From positions 1 to 64,000 of the forward strand of contig NZ_JARZAI010000022.1 in the NCBI RefSeq assembly GCF_029893355.1: DNA of 64,000 bases, given 5' to 3'. The translations under genes and the position numbers were made by a program. This document shows, piece after piece, positions 43,928 to 52,203 of this stretch (the first letter of the stretch is position 1; each line of letters begins with the position of its first letter). A model generated the notes under the pieces. It did no database searches. It was not told where the DNA came from and was given only the letters and a program-made list of their open reading frames with translations. This DNA is from Kitasatospora sp. MAA4 (GTDB lineage Bacteria; Actinomycetota; Actinomycetes; Streptomycetales; Streptomycetaceae).

Positions 43928-45105
43928 GCACGCCGACCGCCGACACCACCCCGGAGAGCGCCGAGCGCCTGCGCCGCTGGCGGCTGGTCCTGGGCGGCGA
44001 GGCCGACGGCACGGGCTGCCGGCTGACCGGTCAGGACGCCGGCATGGACCGCGCACTGGCCGCCCTCTATCGCGGTGCGCCGGAGCCCGGGCGCGCTGCG
44101 GCCCCCGGCAGCGCCCGCAGCGCCGGGCTGGGCGGCTCGGCCCCGCAGGTGGCCCGCTGGCTGGGCGACATCCGCACGTACTTCCCGACCTCGGTCGTCC
44201 AGCTGATGCAGCAGGACGCGATCTCCCGGCTCGGCCTGGACCGGCTGCTGCTCGAACCGGAGATGCTGGAGGCGGTGGAGCCGGATGTCCACCTGGTCGG
44301 CACGCTGCTCTCGCTCAAGCACGCGCTGCCCGAGACGACCCGGCAGACCGCGCGGATGGTGGTCGGCAAGGTGGTGGCCGAGCTGGAGCGCCGGCTCGCC
44401 GACCGGACCAGGGCCACCCTGGGCGGCGCGCTGGACCGCAGCGCCCGGGTGAACCGCCCGCGCCACCGCGACATCGACTGGGACCGGACGATCCGGGCCA
44501 ACCTGAAGAACTACCTGCCCGAGGAGCGCACGATCGTCCCCGAGCACCTGGTCGGCTACGCCCGCGCCCAGCGTGCGGTGAAGAAGGACGTCATCCTCTG
44601 CATCGACCAGTCCGGGTCGATGGCCGCCTCGGTCGTCCACTCGGCGGTCTTCGGCGCGGTGCTCGCCTCGATGCGCAGCCTGGACACCCGGCTGGTCGTC
44701 TTCGACACCTCGGTGGTCGATCTGACGGAGCAACTGGCCGATCCGGTGGACGTCCTCTTCGCCACCCAGCTCGGCGGCGGCACCGACATCAACCGCGCGC
44801 TCGCCTACTGCCAGTCGAAGATCACCCGTCCGGCGGAAACCGTCGTCGTCCTGATCAGTGATCTCTACGAGGGCGGGATCCGCCACGAGATGCTGCGGCG
44901 GGTGGCCGCGATGAAGGCGGCGGGCGTGCAGTTCATCGCCCTGCTCGCGCTCTCCGACGAGGGCGCCCCGGCCTACGACCACGCGCACGCGGCCGCCCTG
45001 GCGGCACTCGGTGCACCGGCCTTCGCCTGCACCCCGGACGCCTTCCCGGACATCATGGCCGCCGCGATCGAGAAGCGTCCGCTGCCGGTCCCCGAGCGCC
45101 CCTGA
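43924..45105 (+). CDS. von Willebrand factor A domain protein (YehP/CoxE-like)
   Basis: 393 aa, ATG 43924 overlapping the upstream stop. A helical N-terminal half (LRRWRLVLGGEADGTG; RYFPTSVVQLMQQDAI-like segment around residue 85) leads to the VWA domain: D228-x-S230-x-S232 in CIDQSGSMAAS is the MIDAS metal site, then GGGTDINRALAYC and LISDLYEGG. VWA proteins of this group bind MoxR ATPases and client proteins. It completes the ATPase/DUF5682/VWA trio. No signal peptide, so cytosolic. Confidence 0.93.
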   Translation: MSTPTADTTPESAERLRRWRLVLGGEADGTGCRLTGQDAGMDRALAALYRGAPEPGRAAAPGSARSAGLGGSAPQVARWLGDIRTYFPTSVVQLMQQDAISRLGLDRLLLEPEMLEAVEPDVHLVGTLLSLKHALPETTRQTARMVVGKVVAELERRLADRTRATLGGALDRSARVNRPRHRDIDWDRTIRANLKNYLPEERTIVPEHLVGYARAQRAVKKDVILCIDQSGSMAASVVHSAVFGAVLASMRSLDTRLVVFDTSVVDLTEQLADPVDVLFATQLGGGTDINRALAYCQSKITRPAETVVVLISDLYEGGIRHEMLRRVAAMKAAGVQFIALLALSDEGAPAYDHAHAAALAALGAPAFACTPDAFPDIMAAAIEKRPLPVPERP

Positions 45106-45385
45106 GCACCAGCGCCCGACGGGGCGTGCGGCACGCCGCCGTACGCCCGTTGTGACGGTTCTCACCAAAGCGGAGCGGGCCCGCGGCGAATCACGCCCGC
45201 CGGTCGGGGATAACCTGCCAGACGGACGTGACGCGCGTGTTGATTGACGTGTGCGCCCGTGGCTGTGTGGGCCGCAAGGCCACAAACTCTGCGTACCCGC
45301 ACCGCCCCGACGACCCGCAGCGAAGATCCTGCCGTGGCACGCTCGTAGAGACACAATCCGCGACCACGAACAAGGACGAACACAC

Positions 45386-46561
45386 GTGGACCTGTTCGAG
45401 TACCAGGCGAGGGACCTCTTCGAAAAGCACGGCGTACCCGTGCTCGCCGGCGAGGTCATCGAGACCCCCGAGGCCGCCCGCGAGATCGCGACCCGCTTCG
45501 GCGGGCGTGCTGTCGTCAAGGCCCAGGTGAAGGTCGGTGGGCGAGGCAAGGCCGGTGGCGTGAAGCTCGCCTCGGACCCCGAGGACGCCGTCGCCAAGTC
45601 CGCCGCCATCCTCGGCATGGACATCAAGGGCCACACCGTTCACAAGGTGATGCTGGCCGCCACCGCGGACATCAAGGACGAGTACTACGTCTCGTTCCTG
45701 CTGGACCGCACCAACCGCACCTTCCTGGCGATGGCCAGCGTCGAGGGCGGCGTGGAGATCGAGGTCGTCGCCGAGGAGAACCCCGACGCGCTCGCCAAGA
45801 TCCCGGTCGACGCCAACGAGGGCTGCACCCCGGAGAAGGCCCGCGAGATCGTCGCCGCGGCCAAGTTCCCGGCCGAGGTCGCCGACCAGGTGGCCGACGT
45901 CCTGGTCAGCCTGTGGAAGGTCTTCATCGCCGAGGACGCCCTCCTCGTCGAGGTCAACCCGCTGATCAAGTCCGGCGACGGCAAGATCATCGCGCTCGAC
46001 GGCAAGGTCTCGCTGGACGAGAACGCCGAGTTCCGCCAGCCGGAGCACGAGGCGCTCGAGGACAAGGCCGCGGCCAACCCCCTCGAGGCGGCCGCCAAGG
46101 CCAAGGGCCTGAACTACGTCAAGCTCGACGGCGAGGTCGGCATCATCGGCAACGGCGCGGGTCTCGTGATGAGCACCCTCGACGTGGTCGCCTACGCCGG
46201 TGAGGCGCACGGCAACGTGAAGCCCGCCAACTTCCTCGACATCGGCGGCGGCGCGTCCGCCGAGGTGATGGCGAACGGCCTGGAGATCATCCTGGGCGAC
46301 CCCGACGTCAAGTCGGTCTTCGTCAACGTCTTCGGCGGCATCACCGCGTGCGACGCGGTCGCCAACGGCATCGTCCAGGCGCTGGAGCTGCTCAAGGCCA
46401 AGGGCGACGAGGTCACCAAGCCGCTGGTCGTCCGCCTGGACGGCAACAACGCCGAGCTGGGTCGCAAGATCCTGACCGACGCCAACCACCCGCTCGTTGA
46501 GCAGGTGGACACCATGGACGGTGCCGCTGAGCGCGCCGCCGAGCTGGCGAACGCCAAGTAA
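45386..46561 (+). CDS. sucC: succinyl-CoA ligase (ADP-forming) subunit beta
   Basis: 391 aa from GTG 45386 (AAGGACGAACACAC upstream). TCA-cycle enzyme that makes ATP from succinyl-CoA with SucD. ATP-grasp domain at the N-terminus (DLFEYQARDLFEKHGVPVLAG, VVKAQVKVGGRGKAGGVKLA) and a CoA-ligase fold with NVFGGITACDAVANG, where the phosphohistidine of the partner docks. sucD follows after 19 bases, and the pair forms one operon closed by a strong terminator. Confidence 0.97.
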   Translation: MDLFEYQARDLFEKHGVPVLAGEVIETPEAAREIATRFGGRAVVKAQVKVGGRGKAGGVKLASDPEDAVAKSAAILGMDIKGHTVHKVMLAATADIKDEYYVSFLLDRTNRTFLAMASVEGGVEIEVVAEENPDALAKIPVDANEGCTPEKAREIVAAAKFPAEVADQVADVLVSLWKVFIAEDALLVEVNPLIKSGDGKIIALDGKVSLDENAEFRQPEHEALEDKAAANPLEAAAKAKGLNYVKLDGEVGIIGNGAGLVMSTLDVVAYAGEAHGNVKPANFLDIGGGASAEVMANGLEIILGDPDVKSVFVNVFGGITACDAVANGIVQALELLKAKGDEVTKPLVVRLDGNNAELGRKILTDANHPLVEQVDTMDGAAERAAELANAK

Positions 46562-46580
46562 GGAAGAGGGACTAACTAGC

Positions 46581-47474
46581 ATGGCTATCTTCCTTACCAA
46601 GGACAGCAAGGTCATCGTCCAGGGCATGACCGGCTCCGAGGGCATGAAGCACACCCGCCGCATGCTCGCCTCCGGCACCCAGATCGTCGGCGGCGTGAAC
46701 CCGCGCAAGGCCGGCACCACGGTCGACGTCGACGGCACCGAGGTCCCGGTCTTCGGCTCCGTCGCCGAGGCCATCGAGAAGACCGGCGCCGACGTCACGG
46801 TGATCTTCGTTCCGCCGAAGTTCACCAAGGACGCCGTCGTCGAGGCGATCGACGCCGAGATCGGCCTCGCGGTCGTCATCACCGAGGGTGTCCCGGTCCA
46901 CGACTCGGCCGCCTTCTGGGCGTACGCCGGTGCCAAGGGCAACAAGACCCAGATCATCGGCCCGAACTGCCCCGGCCTGATCTCCCCCGGACAGTCCAAC
47001 GCGGGCATCATCCCGGCGGACATCACCACCACCGGCCCGATCGGTCTGGTGTCGAAGTCCGGCACGCTGACCTACCAGCTCATGTACGAGCTGCGCGACC
47101 TCGGCTTCTCCTCGGCCGTGGGCATCGGCGGCGACCCGGTCATCGGCACCACGCACATCGACGCCCTCGCGGCGTTCGAGGCGGACCCGGAGACCAAGGT
47201 CATCGTGATGATCGGTGAGATCGGTGGCGACGCCGAGGAGCGTGCCGCGGCCTACATCGCCGAGCACGTCACCAAGCCGGTCGTCGGCTACGTCGCGGGC
47301 TTCACCGCCCCCGAGGGCAAGACCATGGGCCACGCCGGCGCCATCGTCTCGGGCTCCTCGGGCACCGCGTCCGCGAAGAAGGAGGCCCTTGAGGCCGCCG
47401 GCGTCAAGGTCGGCAAGACGCCGTCCGAGACCGCCCGCCTGGCGCGTGAGCTGATCGGCTCGCTCGGCCTGTAA
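46581..47474 (+). CDS. sucD: succinyl-CoA ligase subunit alpha
   Basis: 297 aa from ATG 46581 (GGAAGAGGG upstream). CoA-binding Rossmann domain (QGMTGSEGMKHTRRMLA), then the ligase domain; H251 in MGHAGAIVSG is the phosphorylated catalytic histidine, and IGPNCPGLISPGQ is family-specific. Forms the heterodimer with SucC. Length and ends are standard. Confidence 0.97.
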   Translation: MAIFLTKDSKVIVQGMTGSEGMKHTRRMLASGTQIVGGVNPRKAGTTVDVDGTEVPVFGSVAEAIEKTGADVTVIFVPPKFTKDAVVEAIDAEIGLAVVITEGVPVHDSAAFWAYAGAKGNKTQIIGPNCPGLISPGQSNAGIIPADITTTGPIGLVSKSGTLTYQLMYELRDLGFSSAVGIGGDPVIGTTHIDALAAFEADPETKVIVMIGEIGGDAEERAAAYIAEHVTKPVVGYVAGFTAPEGKTMGHAGAIVSGSSGTASAKKEALEAAGVKVGKTPSETARLARELIGSLGL

Positions 47475-47481
47475 GGCTCGA

Positions 47482-47527
47482 AAACGCCTCACCCCGGACC
47501 GGGTTCCCGGTCCGGGGTGAGGCGTTT
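47482..47527. terminator. terminator after sucD
   Basis: A 22-bp perfect stem with T- and A-rich ends (AAACGCCTCACCCCGGACC at 47482; complement to 47527). It lies between the convergent sucD stop and the LuxR/sigma-like gene stop at 47534, so it can work for both. Confidence 0.93.
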
Positions 47528-47533
47528 CTGCGT

Positions 47534-48853
47534 TCAGTGCGCCGGACGGTACGGCGGCCAGGGTGCGGGCGGTGTGCTGCGGGCGGTGGTGGCGTGGCAG
47601 GGGCGCGGGAGGACCGGCAGGCAGCTGGCCAAGGCGGCGCCCGTCGGCGCCACCAGGGGCAGCGGTGCGTCGGCCGCCACCGTGGCCGGCGCCTGCGGGC
47701 TGGGAACGGCGCTGGGCGCGCCGCTGTCGGCCGGGCTCGTGAGCGCGGGGGAGGCGAGCACGGTGGAGGCGGGCGCGGACCCGCACCACGCGCTCCGCAC
47801 ACCGGGCCCGCCCGCTCCGCCGAACGCGGCGGGACCCGCGCTGCCGCTCCAGGCCCGGGTGCACACCGGCAGCGGGTGCGAGCGGGCGAAGAACGTCGAC
47901 GGCCCGTTCCCGTCCAGCGAGGCCCCCACCGCGACCGCGGTGGCCAGCACCAGCAGCCCGCAGGCCACCGGCAGCGCCGCGGCGCGCAGCCGTCCGGTGG
48001 TCCGCACCAGGGCGGCGGCCGGCTGCGGGGGAGCCGGGCAGCCGCGCACCGCCGCCCGGTACAGCAGCCCGCCGAGCCGCCGCCCGAAGCCGGCCACCTG
48101 CGGATCGGCGCCGACCAGCTCGGGGACGCTGCGGGCCAGCTCGGCCCGGGCGGCCCGGACCCGGTCCTCGACGCCCGCCGTGGTGGACTGCACCTCGGCG
48201 GCCACCGCCGCGGGCGGTAGGCCCAGCGCGTCGTGCAGCACCAGGTCGCGGCGGCGCGGGCGGGAGAGCCGCAGCAGCGCCCTGAGCAGCGCCCGGTCAC
48301 GCTCCGTCAGCTGTTCCTCGGACGCGTCGACCCGGATGCGCCGGTGCGGCAGGTGCCGGGCGCGGGTGCGTTGCGGGCCGACGCGGTGCCGGGGGGAGAG
48401 CGCGGCGTCGAACGCGCGGGCCCGCACCCAGGACTCCGGATCCGGCGCGGCGCAGACCTCGGGCCAGCGGTTCCAGGCGGAGCCGAAGGCCGCCCGGACG
48501 GCCTGCGCCGCGCTGCGCCGGCCCGCGGTGAGCAGGAACGTCTGCTGCACCAGGTCGTCGTGGCACTGCGCGTAGAGCGACTCGAAGCCCTCCCGGGTCG
48601 GCGGGAGGGCTTCGATCGCGGGCGGGGCCAGCAGCGCGGCGGCCTCGGCGCGGGTCCGCACCCCGAGCTTGCGCATCGCCCGGTGCAGATGGGTGCGCGC
48701 GGTGCTCGGCGCGACGTCCAGGGCCTCGGCGATGGCACGGGTGTCGTCACCGGCCACCAGTCGTGCGAGCGCCTGCGCCTCGCGCGGGGAGAGCAGTCGC
48801 AGTAGCCGCGAGGTTTCCGCGCCCGGCTGCGCACCTTCTCGAAAGTGACACAT
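47534..48853 (-). CDS. LuxR HTH / sigma-like / membrane fusion protein
   Basis: 439 aa using ATG 48851-48853; ATG 48920-48922 would add 23 residues and neither has a clear ribosome site. Residues ~10-75 form a LuxR-type helix-turn-helix (SPREAQALARLVAGDDTRAI, STARTHLHRAMRKLGV) at the N-terminus, which is unusual. A second part (~95-280) resembles an ECF sigma factor: FESLYAQCHDDLVQQTFLL like region 2 and RDLVLHDALGLPPAAVAAE like region 4. Then a membrane helix (LPVACGLLVLATAVAVGAS) and a Pro/Ala-rich outside tail with Cys residues. It may be a membrane-tethered transcription regulator. Confidence 0.68.
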   Translation of the reverse strand: MCHFREGAQPGAETSRLLRLLSPREAQALARLVAGDDTRAIAEALDVAPSTARTHLHRAMRKLGVRTRAEAAALLAPPAIEALPPTREGFESLYAQCHDDLVQQTFLLTAGRRSAAQAVRAAFGSAWNRWPEVCAAPDPESWVRARAFDAALSPRHRVGPQRTRARHLPHRRIRVDASEEQLTERDRALLRALLRLSRPRRRDLVLHDALGLPPAAVAAEVQSTTAGVEDRVRAARAELARSVPELVGADPQVAGFGRRLGGLLYRAAVRGCPAPPQPAAALVRTTGRLRAAALPVACGLLVLATAVAVGASLDGNGPSTFFARSHPLPVCTRAWSGSAGPAAFGGAGGPGVRSAWCGSAPASTVLASPALTSPADSGAPSAVPSPQAPATVAADAPLPLVAPTGAALASCLPVLPRPCHATTARSTPPAPWPPYRPAH

Positions 48854-48930
48854 AAGCAGATAATCCGGGACACGGCGACCGCATGCTTCCTCACAGAGCA
48901 GGACGGGTGACGTTGGCACCATGAGGGACC

Positions 48931-50352
48931 ATGACGCACCACCTGATGGACCGTCCGATCCCGCGCGGCGTCGGCTCGCTCAGTTCCGGCCCGGCGCTCG
49001 CGGGCTTCACCGCGGCGCTGGTCGGGCTTGCGACGACTGCCGCTCCCGTGCTCGTCCTCTGGGTCCTCTCGCCGTACCCGCAGGACACCGCGGGTGACGC
49101 GGGAAAACTGGTCGGCGGCGTCTGGCTGCTGGCCCACGGCGGGCCGCTGACCCGGGGTGCGGCCGAGGCGCCGCTCTCGCTGACACCGCTGCTCGCCACC
49201 GTGCTGATGGTCGTACTGGTGTACCGGGCGGGCGCGCGGGTGGTCCGGCGGACGGGGGCTCGCACCGGGGGCGTGCCGGCCGCGGTCTGCGCCGGCTACC
49301 TCGCGGTGGCGCTGCCGGTCGCCCTGGAGTGCTCGATGGCCGCCGCCGCCCTGCGCGCCCGGGTGCTGCCCGACCTGCTGGCGGTGGCCGCGCTGACGTA
49401 CCTGTCCGCCGCCGCCGGGGCCCGGGCCGTCCCCGTCCCGCGCTGGTGGCCGGCCCAGGGGGCGCGGCTGCGGGCCTGGTCCGAGCGGTGGGCCGGACCG
49501 CTGCCCGACGGTGCCGAACTCGGCGCCGCCGTCCGGAGGTCCGTGGCGGGCGGCCTGCTGGCGCTGCTCGCCGGCAGTGCGCTGCTCTTCGCCCTCGCGG
49601 TGCTGCTGGGCTCGGACGGCACCGACCCGGTGGTCCGCGCGCTCACCGGCGGCAGCGTCTCCGGCGCGGCCGGCCTGCTGCTGACCTGCCTGCTCCTGGT
49701 GCCCAACGCGGTGGTCTGGTGCGCCTCGTACACCCTGGGCGCGGGCTTCCTGCTGGGGACGGGGACGGCGGTGGCGCCCGGGCGGGTGGTGCTCGGGGCG
49801 GTGCCGGACTTCCCGCTGTTCGCGCTGGTGCCGGACGCGGGCGCGGGTTGGCAGTACGCGGTGTTCGTGGTCCCGGTGCTGGCCGGCGCGGCCTGTGCCG
49901 GGCTGCTCGGCCGCGCCGCCGCCGGGTGCGCCGCGGGTCGCGCTCCGGGTGCGGACGAGGTGCCGGTGTCGGACCCGTGGGAACTCGGCGCGACCGCGCT
50001 GGCGGCCCTCGGGGCCGCGCTGGGCTCGGGCCTGCTGGTCGCGCTCGCCGCCTGGTTGGCGGGCGGCGAGCTCGGCGCGGGCCGGATGGCCGCGCTCGGA
50101 CCGACGCCCTGGTGGGCGGGGGTGCTGGCGGCCGGGTGGTTCGCGGTGCTGACCGTGCCGGGTGCCCTCGGGGTGCGCTGGTGGCTGCTGCGCCCGGAGC
50201 GCGATCAGTTGGGGGAGCCGTGGCGCGACCGTTGGAGCGATCGGGCGGCCGGCTGGTGGCGGGCGGCGCGCGACGCCCCCGCCCTGCTCCGCCGTCGGCG
50301 CGGCGACGGCGGTGAGGGTGAGGGTGAGGGCGATGGTGTCGAAGAGAACTGA
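48931..50352 (+). CDS. perM: PerM-like cell-division membrane protein (DUF6350)
   Basis: 473 aa, ATG 48931 after GGGA. About ten hydrophobic segments (ALAGFTAALVGLATTAAPVL at the start), a central CASYTLGAGFLLGTGTAVAPG motif and a charged basic C-terminus with Glu/Gly repeats. Directly upstream of purN-purH as Rv0955 perM is in M. tuberculosis, where PerM stabilises the division protein FtsB; this synteny plus topology supports the assignment, though direct similarity was not computed. A hairpin overlaps its stop. Confidence 0.75.
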   Translation: MTHHLMDRPIPRGVGSLSSGPALAGFTAALVGLATTAAPVLVLWVLSPYPQDTAGDAGKLVGGVWLLAHGGPLTRGAAEAPLSLTPLLATVLMVVLVYRAGARVVRRTGARTGGVPAAVCAGYLAVALPVALECSMAAAALRARVLPDLLAVAALTYLSAAAGARAVPVPRWWPAQGARLRAWSERWAGPLPDGAELGAAVRRSVAGGLLALLAGSALLFALAVLLGSDGTDPVVRALTGGSVSGAAGLLLTCLLLVPNAVVWCASYTLGAGFLLGTGTAVAPGRVVLGAVPDFPLFALVPDAGAGWQYAVFVVPVLAGAACAGLLGRAAAGCAAGRAPGADEVPVSDPWELGATALAALGAALGSGLLVALAAWLAGGELGAGRMAALGPTPWWAGVLAAGWFAVLTVPGALGVRWWLLRPERDQLGEPWRDRWSDRAAGWWRAARDAPALLRRRRGDGGEGEGEGDGVEEN

Positions 50353-50366
50353 CCGGCGATCAGTTC
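50345..50366. terminator. compact convergent terminator overlapping both stop codons
   Basis: GAACTGA (50345-50351) and TCAGTTC (50360-50366) form a 7-bp stem that includes the TGA of the plus-strand gene and the TCA (stop) of the minus-strand gene at 50360. Confidence 0.55.
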
Positions 50367-51088
50367 GGCGGGTTGGTGTACGAGACCAGCCACTGCGGTG
50401 CCAGGGTCGAGCAGCTCTGCTCGGCGGTGGTGGTCAACGCGTCGTTCAGGCAGGTGAAGTAGGGCTTGTAGGCGACGTTGAGCGCGAACGAGCCCATCAC
50501 CAGCGCGACCGCGACACCACCGGTGAGCAGGCCGCCGAGCGCGGCCGGTGCCTGCGGACGGGTGCGCTGGCCGTACGGCCAGGCGACGGGGGCGCCGGCG
50601 TCCCCGGTGCTGGCGGTGCTGGTGGTGGTGGCGTCCGGGGCGGTCGCCGGGGCTGCGTCCTTGCCGGCCGCGCGGAGTGCGCTGACACCCCAGTACAGCG
50701 CCAGCACGCCGAGCAGCAGCGCGACGTACTGGATGCCGGCCAGCCCGCAGAACATGCTGGCCATGCCGCTCGCCAGCGCGTACCGCGAGCGGCGGTGCAC
50801 CGGGTCGTTGGGGTCGAAGCGCGGCTGCTGCGGGGCCTGCGGGCGCTCCGGCCAGCCCGGGCCGCCGCCGCCCTGCCAGTTCGGGCTCCACGGGTGCGGC
50901 GGCGGCACCGGGGGCCGTCCCGGCTGTCCCTGCTCGCCACTTTCCTGACCGCCCTGCTCACCCTCGGCGCCGGGACGGCCCCCGGCCGCCGGCCTCTGCG
51001 GAATGCGCGGCCGCCACGGCTGGTCCGGGGCATCCTCCGGCGGCGGCGCGAAGGGGTTGCGCTCGTCGCTGTTCTTGCCGCTGCTCAT
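50360..51088 (-). CDS. DUF4190-like membrane protein
   Basis: 242 aa from ATG 51086-51088 (GAGGA upstream). A disordered Pro/Gly/Gln-rich N-terminal half (RPPVPPPHPWSPNWQG) leads to two helix pairs: ALASGMASMFCGLAGIQYVALLLGVLAL and, after a Thr/Asp linker, AALGGLLTGGVAVALVMGSFALN. The end (FTCLNDALTTTAEQSCSTLAP) is a short outside segment with two cysteines. The layout resembles the DUF4190 family of two-helix proteins fused to Pro-rich tails. Function unknown. Confidence 0.72.
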   Translation of the reverse strand: MSSGKNSDERNPFAPPPEDAPDQPWRPRIPQRPAAGGRPGAEGEQGGQESGEQGQPGRPPVPPPHPWSPNWQGGGGPGWPERPQAPQQPRFDPNDPVHRRSRYALASGMASMFCGLAGIQYVALLLGVLALYWGVSALRAAGKDAAPATAPDATTTSTASTGDAGAPVAWPYGQRTRPQAPAALGGLLTGGVAVALVMGSFALNVAYKPYFTCLNDALTTTAEQSCSTLAPQWLVSYTNPPN

Positions 51089-51543
51089 GGTCGTCGGGGT
51101 CCTCATCGTTGTCGGGCGTCGGCAGGGCCGGGGTGGAGCTGCGGCGGGGTCGGCCCGACCCCGCCACCGGCGGGACGGTACTCCGCGCGCGGGGCACTGC
51201 CACCCATGATCTCGCAGGCCGCAGCTCGGCAGCGGGCGGCCTGCCGTTCGATGCGAAACCGCGTCCCGTGGCCCTGGACGCGCCCGGGATGCGCCCGGGA
51301 GGAGATCCCGCTCTCATCTCCCGGGATCTACGCGCGTGGAGCGGAATCCCAGGTGCGGGAGCTGTTCAACCAGCCGTTATCGTGGTGACGGTCAGCAGCT
51401 CCCCCAGGTTCCCCGGGGCCCGCAGCGCAGCGGGGTGTCCCGGCGTACCCGTCCGACCGCTCGACCTGCCGTCTGTCCGTAGTGGCCCCACCGCCGGTGG
51501 ACGTACCAGCGGGCAGGCACCCCGACATACGGAGACTCGCGCA
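51089..51543 (+). promoter_or_regulatory. 455-bp leader of purN-purH with alternative hairpins
   Basis: No gene is visible. At 51295-51328 two perfect 7-bp stems overlap and cannot form together: CCGGGAG/CTCCCGG (51295-51301 with 51318-51324) and GATCCCG/CGGGATC (51304-51310 with 51322-51328). This is the geometry of an attenuator or riboswitch. The purN ribosome site (GGAG) lies at about 51530. Confidence 0.45.
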
Positions 51544-52203
51544 GTGGCCGCCGCTTCCACGCTCGCCTTCCCGCCTCCTTCCGATCGCCCGGCCCGGCTG
51601 GTGGTCCTGGTCTCCGGATCCGGCACCAACCTCCAGGCGCTGATCGACGCCGCCGCGGACCCCGCCTACGGCGCCGAGATCGTCGCGGTCGGGGCCGACC
51701 GCGGCGGCATCGCCGGCCTGGAGCGCGCCGAGCGCGCCGGCATCCCGAGCTTCGTCCACCGGGTCAAGGACTACCCCGGCCGCGCCGACTGGGACGCCGC
51801 GCTGACCGCCTCCGTCCAGGCGTACCAGCCCGACCTGGTGGTCACCGCCGGCTTCATGAAGATCCTCGGCGCCGGTTTCATGGCCGCGTACACCGGACGG
51901 ATCGTCAACACCCACCCCGCCCTGCTGCCCGCCTTCCCCGGCGCCCACGGCGTCACCGACGCCCTCGCGTACGGGGTGAAGGTCACCGGCTGCACCGTCC
52001 ACCTGGTCGACTCCGGCGTGGACACCGGGCCGATCATCGCGCAGGGCGTCGTGGAGGTCACCGACGCCGACCACGCCGATGGCGGCGACGCACTGCACGA
52101 ACGCATCAAGGCTGTCGAGCGCACCCTGCTCGTCGACGTCGTGGGCCGCCTCGCCCGCGAAGGCCACCGTATTGAAGACCGAAAGGTATGGATTCCGGCA
52201 TGA
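51544..52203 (+). CDS. purN: phosphoribosylglycinamide formyltransferase
   Basis: 219 aa from GTG 51544. Transfers a formyl group from 10-formyl-THF to GAR in purine synthesis. Rossmann start RLVVLVSGSGTNLQALIDA; catalytic N122-x-H124 in VNTHPALLPAFPGAHG and D160 in DSGVDTGPIIAQG. The stop overlaps the purH ATG (52200). A short non-conserved N-terminus precedes the domain. Confidence 0.97.
   Translation: MAAASTLAFPPPSDRPARLVVLVSGSGTNLQALIDAAADPAYGAEIVAVGADRGGIAGLERAERAGIPSFVHRVKDYPGRADWDAALTASVQAYQPDLVVTAGFMKILGAGFMAAYTGRIVNTHPALLPAFPGAHGVTDALAYGVKVTGCTVHLVDSGVDTGPIIAQGVVEVTDADHADGGDALHERIKAVERTLLVDVVGRLAREGHRIEDRKVWIPA

Noticed and set aside
41579..45105. Cobalt- or magnesium-chelatase identity for the AAA/VWA pair
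   Set aside because: DUF5682 between the two genes and the MoxR-type sequence fit the YehL-M-P arrangement better than a chelatase.
51089..51543. ZTP (pfl) riboswitch before purN-purH
   Set aside because: The conserved ZTP core could not be located by eye; only alternative hairpins are reported.
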